Assembly (NCBI GenBank): GCA_944354265.1
Contig: CALVPX010000008.1
Location: forward strand, 1 to 51,791
DNA from: an uncultured Clostridia bacterium
GTDB taxonomy: Bacteria > Bacillota > Clostridia > Christensenellales > Borkfalkiaceae
Direction: 5' to 3'
DNA length: 51,791 nt
The stretch's first letter is position 1, and each line of letters opens with the position of its first letter. The notes below the pieces were generated by a model. That model had not been told where the DNA came from and ran no database searches. It saw only the letters and a list, made by a program, of their open reading frames with translations. Positions 17,167 to 25,394 of the stretch are shown here, piece after piece. Both the position numbers and the translations under genes were made by a program.

Positions 17167-18123
17167 ATGATGGGAAATAATTACGCGGTGGAGATAAAAA
17201 ATCTCACCAAATCTTACGGCAAAGTCAAAGCCGTAAACGATATATCTTTTTCTGTGACGAGCGGCAGCCTGTTCGCCTTTCTCGGCGTAAACGGCGCGGG
17301 CAAGTCGACTACTATAAATATAATCTGCTCCATTCTCGACAAGGATTCGGGCAAAATTTACGTCGGCGGAATGGATTTGGACGACAACCCGCGCGAAATA
17401 AAGAAGAATATAGGCATAGTCTTTCAGACCTCGGTGTTAGACAAGGAGCTCACCGTCCTTCAGAACCTCGAAATCCGCACGGCCTTCTACGGCCTTAAAA
17501 AGGAGGAGAAGAGGGAGAACATAAAAAATATCATAGACCTTTTGGAGCTTGAACCCATCTTAAAGCGTCCCGTAAAGAACCTTTCGGGCGGGCAGATGAG
17601 GAGGGTGGATATCGCCCGCGCCATGGTGCACCGCCCCAAACTGCTCATCTTGGACGAGCCCACAACCGGCCTCGACCCTAAAAACCGCCGCATAGTGTGG
17701 TCGCTGATAGACAAAATCCGCACCGAAACGGGCATGACCGTCTTTCTGACCACCCATTATTTGGAGGAGGCGGAACTCGCCACCGACGTGGTAATCATGG
17801 ACAAGGGCAAAATAATCGCCCGCGGCACCCCCAACGAACTCAAAAATGCCTACTCGTCCGACGTGCTCGTCAGCTACATGCGCGCCGATGATAATTTTGA
17901 AAGCGCCCTTAAAGGTGACGGCTACACATTTACTTACGACGATGAAAAGGGCGCCTACCGCATAAACATTGCCGATACGGCCGCCGCCCGCAGGCTTATG
18001 GAACTCTATCCCCAATATACATCGGATATTGAAATTTTAAAGGGCAAGATGGACGACGTGTTCCTGAACGTCACGGGCAGGGACATATCCGTTACGGAGG
18101 AAGAAGATGCACACAAAAAATAA
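17167..18123 (+). CDS. ABC exporter ATP-binding protein (DrrA/ABC-2 type)
   Basis: A 318-aa ATPase with all motifs: Walker A GVNGAGKST, Q-loop VFQTSVLDKELT, signature LSGGQMRR, Walker B LLILDEPTTGLDP and H-loop TTHYLEEAE. The C-terminal 80 residues form the accessory domain typical of drug/polysaccharide ABC-2 exporters (GTPNELKNAYSSDV). It would power the permease encoded next, whose start it overlaps by 17 bases. The start could also be the ATG three bases later, which has better spacing to AAGG. The transported substrate is unknown; the preceding GT8 gene hints at a glycan or glycolipid, but this is inference. Confidence 0.93.
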   Translation: MMGNNYAVEIKNLTKSYGKVKAVNDISFSVTSGSLFAFLGVNGAGKSTTINIICSILDKDSGKIYVGGMDLDDNPREIKKNIGIVFQTSVLDKELTVLQNLEIRTAFYGLKKEEKRENIKNIIDLLELEPILKRPVKNLSGGQMRRVDIARAMVHRPKLLILDEPTTGLDPKNRRIVWSLIDKIRTETGMTVFLTTHYLEEAELATDVVIMDKGKIIARGTPNELKNAYSSDVLVSYMRADDNFESALKGDGYTFTYDDEKGAYRINIADTAAARRLMELYPQYTSDIEILKGKMDDVFLNVTGRDISVTEEEDAHKK

Positions 18124-19093
18124 AGTCAACTACCTCGAACAGCTCTTAAGCCTCACCAAGCGGCACCTGATGGTCTTTGTCAACAGCCGCATGCGCATGT
18201 TCTTCACCTTCATGGTGCCCTTCATAATCTTTGTAATCTACATCTTTTTCCTGCGCGATCTCGAGCTAATGACCATAACGCCCACCCTCGCCGATTACGG
18301 CCTCAATATGGATGGCGACCCTCAGCTTCGCAGGTATGTATACACGCTCATAGATTCGTGGATGCTCTCGGGCATAGTGGCAATGTCCACAATAACCGTG
18401 TCGCTGCAGATAAACACCATAACCGTCAGCGACAAGGAAAACGGCATCAACCGCGACTTTGCCTCCTCGCCCGTCTCCTCAAACATACTCATCTTCAGCT
18501 ATTTCTTGGCCAACTTCATAATAACTTTCGTCGTGTGCATGGTGTTCCTCGTGGCGTGCTTCATCTATCTCGCCGCCCTCGGCGAGCTCATAATGACCTT
18601 CACGTCCATAGTCACCATAATCTGCGTGCTCATCTTCGCATCAATCACGGGCGTGCTGTTCACCGTGTTCATCTGCTCGTTCATCTCGCACGACTCTACA
18701 ATGGCCTCTGTCATAACCATCTTCTCCACGGCAATCGGCTTCCTCATCGGCGCATATATGCCCCTCTTTATGATGCCCGAAGCCGTTCAGTACGTCTGCG
18801 GCTTTGTGCCAGGCACATATGCCTGCGCGCTCTTCAGGTACGCCTTCATGAGCGACGGCATAAACGCCATGTCGGCCTATGTCGGCAACGAGGCACTCAT
18901 GGAGGAGCTCACGGGCAGCTTCGGCTACAACTTAAATTTCTTCGGCTATGTCGTCACACCCGGCTATCAGGCGCTCGCGCTCGTGCTGTTCACGGTGCTG
19001 TTGCTCATCTTGAACGTTGTGTTTGCCAAAAAGCTGACGGCCGTCATGGGCGGCCTCCCCAAAAAAATCTTCGGCAAAAAGAAGAAAAACTAA
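18107..19093 (+). CDS. ABC-2 type exporter permease
   Basis: A 328-aa integral membrane protein with about six transmembrane helices. The first is near residues 25-47 (FFTFMVPFIIFVIYIFF), then a large external loop, then a cluster of helices from about 85 to 235 and a last one near 285-305 (ALVLFTVLLLILNVVF). The C-terminus is basic (KKIFGKKKKN). This is the usual ABC-2 permease plan that pairs with the ATPase just upstream; the 17-base overlap suggests coupled translation. A strong terminator follows. Confidence 0.9.
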   Translation: MHTKNKVNYLEQLLSLTKRHLMVFVNSRMRMFFTFMVPFIIFVIYIFFLRDLELMTITPTLADYGLNMDGDPQLRRYVYTLIDSWMLSGIVAMSTITVSLQINTITVSDKENGINRDFASSPVSSNILIFSYFLANFIITFVVCMVFLVACFIYLAALGELIMTFTSIVTIICVLIFASITGVLFTVFICSFISHDSTMASVITIFSTAIGFLIGAYMPLFMMPEAVQYVCGFVPGTYACALFRYAFMSDGINAMSAYVGNEALMEELTGSFGYNLNFFGYVVTPGYQALALVLFTVLLLILNVVFAKKLTAVMGGLPKKIFGKKKKN

Positions 19094-19113
19094 AAATTTC
19101 AAGCAAAATATAT

Positions 19114-19147
19114 AAAAGCCTCCCTTTCCCGGGAGGCTTTTAAATTT
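19114..19147 (+). terminator. Terminator after the ABC exporter
   Basis: An 11-bp stem, AAAAGCCTCCC / GGGAGGCTTTT (19114-19124 and 19131-19141), followed by AAATTTTG. Confidence 0.85.
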
Positions 19148-19263
19148 TGTCTCATCGTTAAAAACTTGTCTTTTTCGCAAAAAAGACAATCATAACGTTG
19201 CGGCAGCAACTCATAACAGTAAACGCGCCGCGCTAAAGCGCGGCGCTCATAACTTGCCGAAGT

Positions 19264-19468
19264 GACTGCGTTCACGCAGATTTCTCGACTGCGCTCGAAA
19301 TGACAAAAGGGGCGTCATCTTGAGCGAAAGGCAGAGCGCAGCGACGCCTGAAGTCGAAAGATCTTGTTTGGATTGAAACCGTGCATGTTAATGTTACATA
19401 GACTCGGTATTCACCCAACAAGATACATTCGACTGCGCAGGGCTTTGCCCTGCTTCGCTCAGTATGAC
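19264..19468. repeat. Composite GTCAT-type repeat array
   Basis: A reverse GTCATTTCGA element (19264-19304) is followed by a composite at 19314-19468: a forward GTCATCTTGAGC element, a linker with TGCATGTTAATG and CATAGACTCGGT, then a reverse element ending CAGTATGAC. The same order and linker occur at 213-349. The rest of the 19094-19688 gap holds a GC hairpin (19225-19246) and no gene. Confidence 0.8.
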
Positions 19469-19688
19469 GCGGCGTAGCCGCGTACGCCGCAGGCGCATGA
19501 TTTTACCATAACTTGCCCGCCGAAGGGAGTGCAAACTTCACAAAAGCCGAAAGGCTTTTACTTTACAGCGCGAAAGCGCTACTTCACGCGCAGGCGAAGC
19601 CTGCGTACTTCACTCACTCATATAGGCGCAAAATTTCGGCGCTATAAAATAAAGATAACACTTCGCCAATATTTTTTTGTTTCAGCTG

Positions 19689-19739
19689 TTGAATATTCAA
19701 ATGCTTTGTGGTATAATTGAAGAGTAATAATTTACTCTT
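19689..19739 (+). promoter_or_regulatory. Promoter and leader hairpin of the giant helicase gene
   Basis: TTGAAT (19689-19694), 17 bp and TATAAT (19712-19717). An 8-bp hairpin, AAGAGTAA-TAAT-TTACTCTT (19720-19739), begins near the expected transcript start and is followed by the AAGGA ribosome binding site. The hairpin would form the 5' end of the mRNA and could protect it from 5' decay. Confidence 0.65.
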
Positions 19740-19752
19740 TTAAGGATTTGGT

Positions 19753-22700
19753 ATGCCAGCGAACACTAAAAAGAAACCCCAACAACTCGATCTCATCGAA
19801 CTCGACGGCGAACTTTTAAACTTCGTCTCGTATGCGACTTACTTTAACCGCATACCCCTTTTTACAACGCTCCGCGTGTACAATAACGGAGAGGAGAACA
19901 TAGAGAGCGTATCAATCGCCCTTTCGGACGACAACTCTCTCGTCATGCCCGCAAATATCGATTTGCCCCTGCTCCCCGCGCAGAGCAGTACGGAGGTAAA
20001 GGCTCCCGCGCTCTTAAACCCCAAATTCCTCGCCGATTTAAAGGAATTGCAGGTCTGCAAGGTGTTTGTAAAGGTCAGCTGCGGCAAAAAGGAAATATGT
20101 TCGCTCTCCGCCGACGTAACCGCCCTGCCCATGGATATGTGGAGCGGCATGTCGGGCAGCGTGGAGATGCTCTCCGCACACGTCCGCCCCAAAATTTCCG
20201 ACTGCCAAAAGGTGCTTGCTGAAGCGGGGCTTCAGCTCAAGACGTGGGGCTTTTCGCAGGAGTGGTCGGGCTACGCCGGCAACGACAAAAACGCCGTCCG
20301 CGGCGGAATAGCCTCAATCTATTCGGCCATCCGCAATTTAAACATAGAGCGGGGGGAGGATGCCGACATATCCCAACCCGTGTCAGTCGGCAACGTCTCT
20401 GACATAGTTGAAGAGCGCACCGCCACACCCATAGGCATGGCCTGCTTTGCGGCATCCTGCCTCGAGGCGGCAAAACTCAACCCCGTAATTGTCCTCGGCA
20501 AAAACAAGATTGGCGTGGGAGTATGGCTGTACGAAAGCTGTTTCACCACCACCTTGCAGGACGACATGTCGGTCATCGAGCGCTATATAGCCGACGGCGT
20601 AAACAACCTCGCCATAGTCGACGTGGACGACCTCTTCGCCCACAAAAACGCAAGCTACACCACTGCGGCCGCTCATTTCTCCTCCGCACTCGCGGCGGGC
20701 AGGTTCGAAATGTGCCTCGATATCAAGCGTTGCCGAATAGGCGGCGTATATCCCATGCCCATCAAGGTCAAGAGCGGCTCCTCCTACGAAATTTTGGAGG
20801 ACAGTCAGTTCTCCTACGACGCCCGCCCCAAGGACATAATCGACGCCGATAAGCTCAACTTGGGTCGCACCGAGTCCAAGGATAAAAATTGGCAGAGGCG
20901 CCTTCTCGACCTGTCGCTGCGCAACAACCTGCTCGCATTCAGGTTCAGGCGGGACGCAATACATCTCTTGACCTACGAAGCAGCCGCCTTCCTCGAAAAG
21001 GTGGGCGACCGCGAAAAACTGACCATACGCGGCAACGCCAACCCCATTGACGGCGCCCTGTACTTCGGCGGCGGGCAAAAGCTCAAGCCCCTCGGCGAGC
21101 TCATAGATATCGAGCTCGGTCAGGGCATAGTCCGCTCATATTCCCGCGCCGAAACGCTCAATGACAGCGCAAACACCCTCATTCGCAAGGCGCGCTCCAC
21201 GCAGGAGGAGGTGGGGGCAAACACCCTCTTTTTGGCAATAGGCTTTTTGAAGTGGAAGGCCAACGGCGACAAGGAATTCAAATACGCTCCCCTCGTGCTG
21301 CTGCCCGTCAGCTTAAAGAAGACCAAGACGCAGGGCATAGAGATGGATCTGTCGGACGAGTTTCAGGTCAACACCACCCTGTTGGAGTATTTAAAGGTGG
21401 AGTTCGGCATAGACGTGCGCGGCATAGAGGGCACAAACCTCACCCCCGTGGAGATACTCGCCGTCATCCGCTCAAAGACGGCCAACATGGCGGGTTGGCT
21501 CGTTCACGACGACATATATATCGCCCAATTTACATTCACGCGCTATGCAATGTGGGCGGACGTAAGGGCAAATATGCCCGTCTACAAGAACAACGCCCTC
21601 ATTGCAAGCCTGCTTTCAAACACCAACAAGCTTGGAGAAAATAAGCTTGAAGGCGACGACGAGGACGACAGCGACCCCGAAAGCGTGCTCACGCCCCTTT
21701 CGTGCGATTCCTCGCAGTACGCCGCCATTTCAGAGTCGGCAAAGGGCACAACCTTCGTCCTCCACGGTCCTCCCGGCACGGGCAAGAGTCAGACCATCAC
21801 AAACATAATAGCCAACGCCGTAAATTCGGGCAAGCGCGTGCTGTTCGTCGCCGAAAAGCAGGCCGCCCTTCAGGTCGTCAAAAAGAGGCTTGATGAAATT
21901 GGCATAGGCGAATTCTGCTTGGAGCTGCACTCGGGCAAGTCTGCGCAGAAGGCGGACATCGTCCGCTCGATAGAGAATACTCTGTCCTTAAAGGACGACT
22001 ACACCGAGGGCGAAAAGTTCGACGCCGACGCCCACAAGATAGTCGAGGACAGGGACAAATTAAAGGCTCCCTTGATGGCGCTGCACAAAAAGCGCCGCAT
22101 AGGCGTGTCCGTCTATGAGGGCATACTGTACTATCTTCAGAACAAAAACGCGCCCGAGCTTGTAAATATCGAGTCGACCTTCTACGACGGCCTTACCGCC
22201 AAAAAGCTCTCCGAATACGAAAACATGCTGCTCACGGCGCAGGTCGCCGCCAAGGAGTGCGGAGGCGTGTACCGCTCGCCCTTTGCAGGCGTCAATCTCG
22301 TCGAGTGCGACGAAAAAATTCAGGCCTCCGTTCTGTGCGCGGCGGAGGTGGTGCTTGCCGAGCTAAGGCACCTCAAAAACTATCTCGGGCTCTTTCTCGA
22401 CACCTTCAACCAAAAAATTTCGGCGTTCACGCCCAAAAAGCTCGAAAGCCTCATCGAAATATGCACCGTCCTCAAGGAGGACAAGCTCAAAAACTTCTTC
22501 AGCTGCGACGAGAGCGACTTCTATGTGTTCTTCAACGCCAACCTTCGCTACGACGCCGAAGTGCGCAATTGGATGACCCGCTTCAAGAGCCTGCCCGAAC
22601 TCGGCAAGCTCGCCGACGGCATAGAGAGCGAAATTGAAAATTGGGGCGAAAATTACCGCTCGTCCCGCCTTCTCATCAACGTCATCAAGCGCATAAACCG

Positions 22701-25389
22701 CTGCGCCCGCACTCCCATGAAGGAGAGCGAGGAGTTGGAGTGGATAAAGCGCGCGTACGAGATAGAACAGGCGCGTGAAAAGATTTTGGGCTTCACAAAT
22801 CTTTCCTCGGCCTTCCTCGGCCTCGGCAACACCATAAACGACAAAAAGCGCGACGAATACATGCGCCCCATATATTCCCTGCACGAAAGCTGCGCCTCGG
22901 TATTCATGGACTACAACGGCGACGCCTTCAACAGCGTGTGCGCCCGTGCGGCCGACGGCTATTTAAAGCCGCTCCTGACGGGCTTCATCACCGCCGCCGT
23001 CGCCTTCGTAAAGTCGTGCGACTACTTCAACAAGGTAATCAAGTGCGACAAAAACGTCGTCGGCGACGAGGACTTGTTCGACTACTACAACTCCAAGTGC
23101 TCTGCACTCATAGACAATATCGACATGCTCCCCGCGTGGTGCATGTACAAGGCCACGGCCAAAAAACTCAACGACAGCGGCCTCACCTTCATAACCGACG
23201 CAATGGAGTCGGGGCAGATAAGCGGCGAAAGAATTCTTTCTGCCTTCCGCAAAAACGTCTACCGCAACTTCATTCAGACCAACATACCCGCGGACGAAAA
23301 CCTTTCGTCCTTCTCGGCGGCGCTGCTCGATGAGACCGCCCGCGATTTTTCGCAGGTGCTCGACGAATTTGCCGTCCTCACCCGCAACCGCATCCGCCAC
23401 GACCTCATTTCCCGCCTGCCCTCATCGCAGACGGAGGGTCCCCTCGCCCTCGAACTCATGGCTTTCAACCGTCAGATCAAGGGCAACATGCGCGGCTTCA
23501 ACTTAAGGGATCTGTTCACCGACTTCCCCGAACTCTTAAAGGTGGTGGCGCCCTGCATGCTCATGAGCCCTTCAACCGTCTCGCAGTATCTGCCGCCCGA
23601 CCCCAACCTCTTCGATATGGTCATCTTCGACGAAGCTTCGCAGATGCCCACCTGCGAGGCTGTGCCCTCGCTCGCGCGCGCCAAGAGCGCGATAATCGTC
23701 GGCGACCCCAAGCAGATGCCGCCCACGTCCTTCTTCGTCAACATGGAGACGGACGAGGAAAATTTAGAGACGGAGGACCTCGAATCCGTCCTCGACGACT
23801 GCCTCGCCTTGGGCATACCCGAAAAGCATTTGAATTGGCACTACCGCTCCAAGCACGAAAGTCTCATTGCCTTCTCGAATATCATGTACTATTCGTCAAA
23901 GCTGTGCACTTTCCCCTCGCCGGATGCAATGGACAGCCGCGTAAAGCTGCGCTATATCCAAAACGGCGTGTACGAGCGCGGCGGCGCAAAGATAAACAAG
24001 CAGGAGGCCGACGCCCTCATCGACGAGGTGGTCGCCCGCCTGAAGGATCCCGCCCGCAACCGCTCGTCCATAGGTGTGGTCACATTCTCCACGCCACAGC
24101 AGGTGTACATCGAAAAACTGCTCTCCAAGCGCATAATCGCGCTCGGCCTCGAGGAGATCGCTTACGAGCGCGACGAACCCATCTTCGTCAAAAATCTTGA
24201 AAACGTTCAGGGCGACGAGAGGGATGTAATCCTCTTCTCGGTGTGCTACGGCCCCGATATGGCGGGCAGAATCTCCCTGAACTTCGGCCCTTTAAATCAG
24301 CTCGGCGGATGGCGCCGCCTCAACGTCGCCGTGTCGAGGGCGAGGGAGGAGATGATAATCTTCTCGTCCATGCGCTATTCCATGATAGACCTGTCGCGCA
24401 CAACCTCCCGCGGCGTTGCGGGCTTAAAGGCCTTCCTTGAATTTGCCGAAAAGGGCAGGACGACCATAGCCCAGCCCTCGGATGAGCTGATAATCAACAG
24501 GACGGGCATAGGCCGCTATGTTGCGGCGGAGCTCGCCCCCTACGGCTACGAGTGCCGCACGGACGTAGGCGTGTCCGACTTCAAGATAGACGTCGCCGTC
24601 GTCGACCCCAAGAACAAGCACAACTTCATTCTCGCCATTCTGTGCGACGGCACAACCGAATTTTCGGTAAAGGACCGCTCGGTCATGCAGGTTCAGACCT
24701 TAAAGCGCAACAATTGGAACGTCATAAGGCTGTATTCCATCAACTTCTTCAACAACCCCAAGCGCGAGATAAAGAAGATAAAGGAATACCTCGACAAGCT
24801 GACCTCAACACAGAAGGTGACGGCCAACACCTACAAAAAGAATTACCGCTTTGCAAAGGTAGAGGAGCGCTCCTTAGACGCCAACGCAATACTCAGCGGC
24901 GAAAACGACGGCGACATAATAAAGGTCATCCGCTCCGTAGTCACGGCGGAAGAGCCCATCTCCGCGCAGTTCCTCGCAAAGAGGGTGCTGTCAATTTACG
25001 GCATAACCAAGTACGGCACCAAGCTCGAAAATAAAATTGCCTCCTTAATTGCGGCATGCTCCTTCAAGAGCGTCAACGCCGCGGGCTATACCTACTATTA
25101 CAAGAGCGAAAAGGCCGTCGGCTACGACCGTTACCGCGTTGAAAACGGCACTCAGGTGCGCACGTCCGATACCGACTTCACGCCCTTCGACGTCATTTCG
25201 GTCATCAAGGCCATTCTGCTCGACAAGGTCAGCATGTACTCTGACGAGCTCTTAAACGCCGTAATAAAACAGCTCGGCATACCCCGCGCCTCAGATAAAA
25301 TGAACGCCTTCATCAACGCCTGCATAGATCAGGGCGTAAACGAGGGTCTGTTCATTCGCAGCATATCCGACAGGATATCCTTAAGCTAA
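19753..25389 (+). CDS. Giant DUF4011-type SF1 helicase with transglutaminase-like and nuclease-fold domains
   Basis: A 1878-aa protein. Apparent domains: a beta-sandwich (1-150); a transglutaminase-like fold (about 215-290); DUF4011 starting NWQRRLLDLSLRNNLL near 376; a split SF1 helicase with Walker A GPPGTGKSQT near 674, Walker B VIFDEASQMPT near 1291, WHYRSKH near 1360 and NVAVSRARE near 1530; a Vsr/DUF559-like endonuclease fold (about 1595-1690); and DUF3320-like winged helices at the end. In homologues as I know them, the second domain has Cys and His in GTCLDLA and GHAFVG; here the aligned text is ATPIGMA and NKIGVG. The nuclease core reads AILCDG where relatives have IECDG. Both sites look inactivated. 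The gene lies 5 bp before comEC. The function is unknown; relatives are suspected in defence or DNA repair. Confidence 0.9.
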   Translation: MPANTKKKPQQLDLIELDGELLNFVSYATYFNRIPLFTTLRVYNNGEENIESVSIALSDDNSLVMPANIDLPLLPAQSSTEVKAPALLNPKFLADLKELQVCKVFVKVSCGKKEICSLSADVTALPMDMWSGMSGSVEMLSAHVRPKISDCQKVLAEAGLQLKTWGFSQEWSGYAGNDKNAVRGGIASIYSAIRNLNIERGEDADISQPVSVGNVSDIVEERTATPIGMACFAASCLEAAKLNPVIVLGKNKIGVGVWLYESCFTTTLQDDMSVIERYIADGVNNLAIVDVDDLFAHKNASYTTAAAHFSSALAAGRFEMCLDIKRCRIGGVYPMPIKVKSGSSYEILEDSQFSYDARPKDIIDADKLNLGRTESKDKNWQRRLLDLSLRNNLLAFRFRRDAIHLLTYEAAAFLEKVGDREKLTIRGNANPIDGALYFGGGQKLKPLGELIDIELGQGIVRSYSRAETLNDSANTLIRKARSTQEEVGANTLFLAIGFLKWKANGDKEFKYAPLVLLPVSLKKTKTQGIEMDLSDEFQVNTTLLEYLKVEFGIDVRGIEGTNLTPVEILAVIRSKTANMAGWLVHDDIYIAQFTFTRYAMWADVRANMPVYKNNALIASLLSNTNKLGENKLEGDDEDDSDPESVLTPLSCDSSQYAAISESAKGTTFVLHGPPGTGKSQTITNIIANAVNSGKRVLFVAEKQAALQVVKKRLDEIGIGEFCLELHSGKSAQKADIVRSIENTLSLKDDYTEGEKFDADAHKIVEDRDKLKAPLMALHKKRRIGVSVYEGILYYLQNKNAPELVNIESTFYDGLTAKKLSEYENMLLTAQVAAKECGGVYRSPFAGVNLVECDEKIQASVLCAAEVVLAELRHLKNYLGLFLDTFNQKISAFTPKKLESLIEICTVLKEDKLKNFFSCDESDFYVFFNANLRYDAEVRNWMTRFKSLPELGKLADGIESEIENWGENYRSSRLLINVIKRINRCARTPMKESEELEWIKRAYEIEQAREKILGFTNLSSAFLGLGNTINDKKRDEYMRPIYSLHESCASVFMDYNGDAFNSVCARAADGYLKPLLTGFITAAVAFVKSCDYFNKVIKCDKNVVGDEDLFDYYNSKCSALIDNIDMLPAWCMYKATAKKLNDSGLTFITDAMESGQISGERILSAFRKNVYRNFIQTNIPADENLSSFSAALLDETARDFSQVLDEFAVLTRNRIRHDLISRLPSSQTEGPLALELMAFNRQIKGNMRGFNLRDLFTDFPELLKVVAPCMLMSPSTVSQYLPPDPNLFDMVIFDEASQMPTCEAVPSLARAKSAIIVGDPKQMPPTSFFVNMETDEENLETEDLESVLDDCLALGIPEKHLNWHYRSKHESLIAFSNIMYYSSKLCTFPSPDAMDSRVKLRYIQNGVYERGGAKINKQEADALIDEVVARLKDPARNRSSIGVVTFSTPQQVYIEKLLSKRIIALGLEEIAYERDEPIFVKNLENVQGDERDVILFSVCYGPDMAGRISLNFGPLNQLGGWRRLNVAVSRAREEMIIFSSMRYSMIDLSRTTSRGVAGLKAFLEFAEKGRTTIAQPSDELIINRTGIGRYVAAELAPYGYECRTDVGVSDFKIDVAVVDPKNKHNFILAILCDGTTEFSVKDRSVMQVQTLKRNNWNVIRLYSINFFNNPKREIKKIKEYLDKLTSTQKVTANTYKKNYRFAKVEERSLDANAILSGENDGDIIKVIRSVVTAEEPISAQFLAKRVLSIYGITKYGTKLENKIASLIAACSFKSVNAAGYTYYYKSEKAVGYDRYRVENGTQVRTSDTDFTPFDVISVIKAILLDKVSMYSDELLNAVIKQLGIPRASDKMNAFINACIDQGVNEGLFIRSISDRISLS

Positions 25390-25394
25390 GGGCC

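Noticed and set aside
19264-19468. CRISPR array
   Set aside because: The repeats differ in length, orientation and spacing, with no regular spacers and no cas genes nearby.
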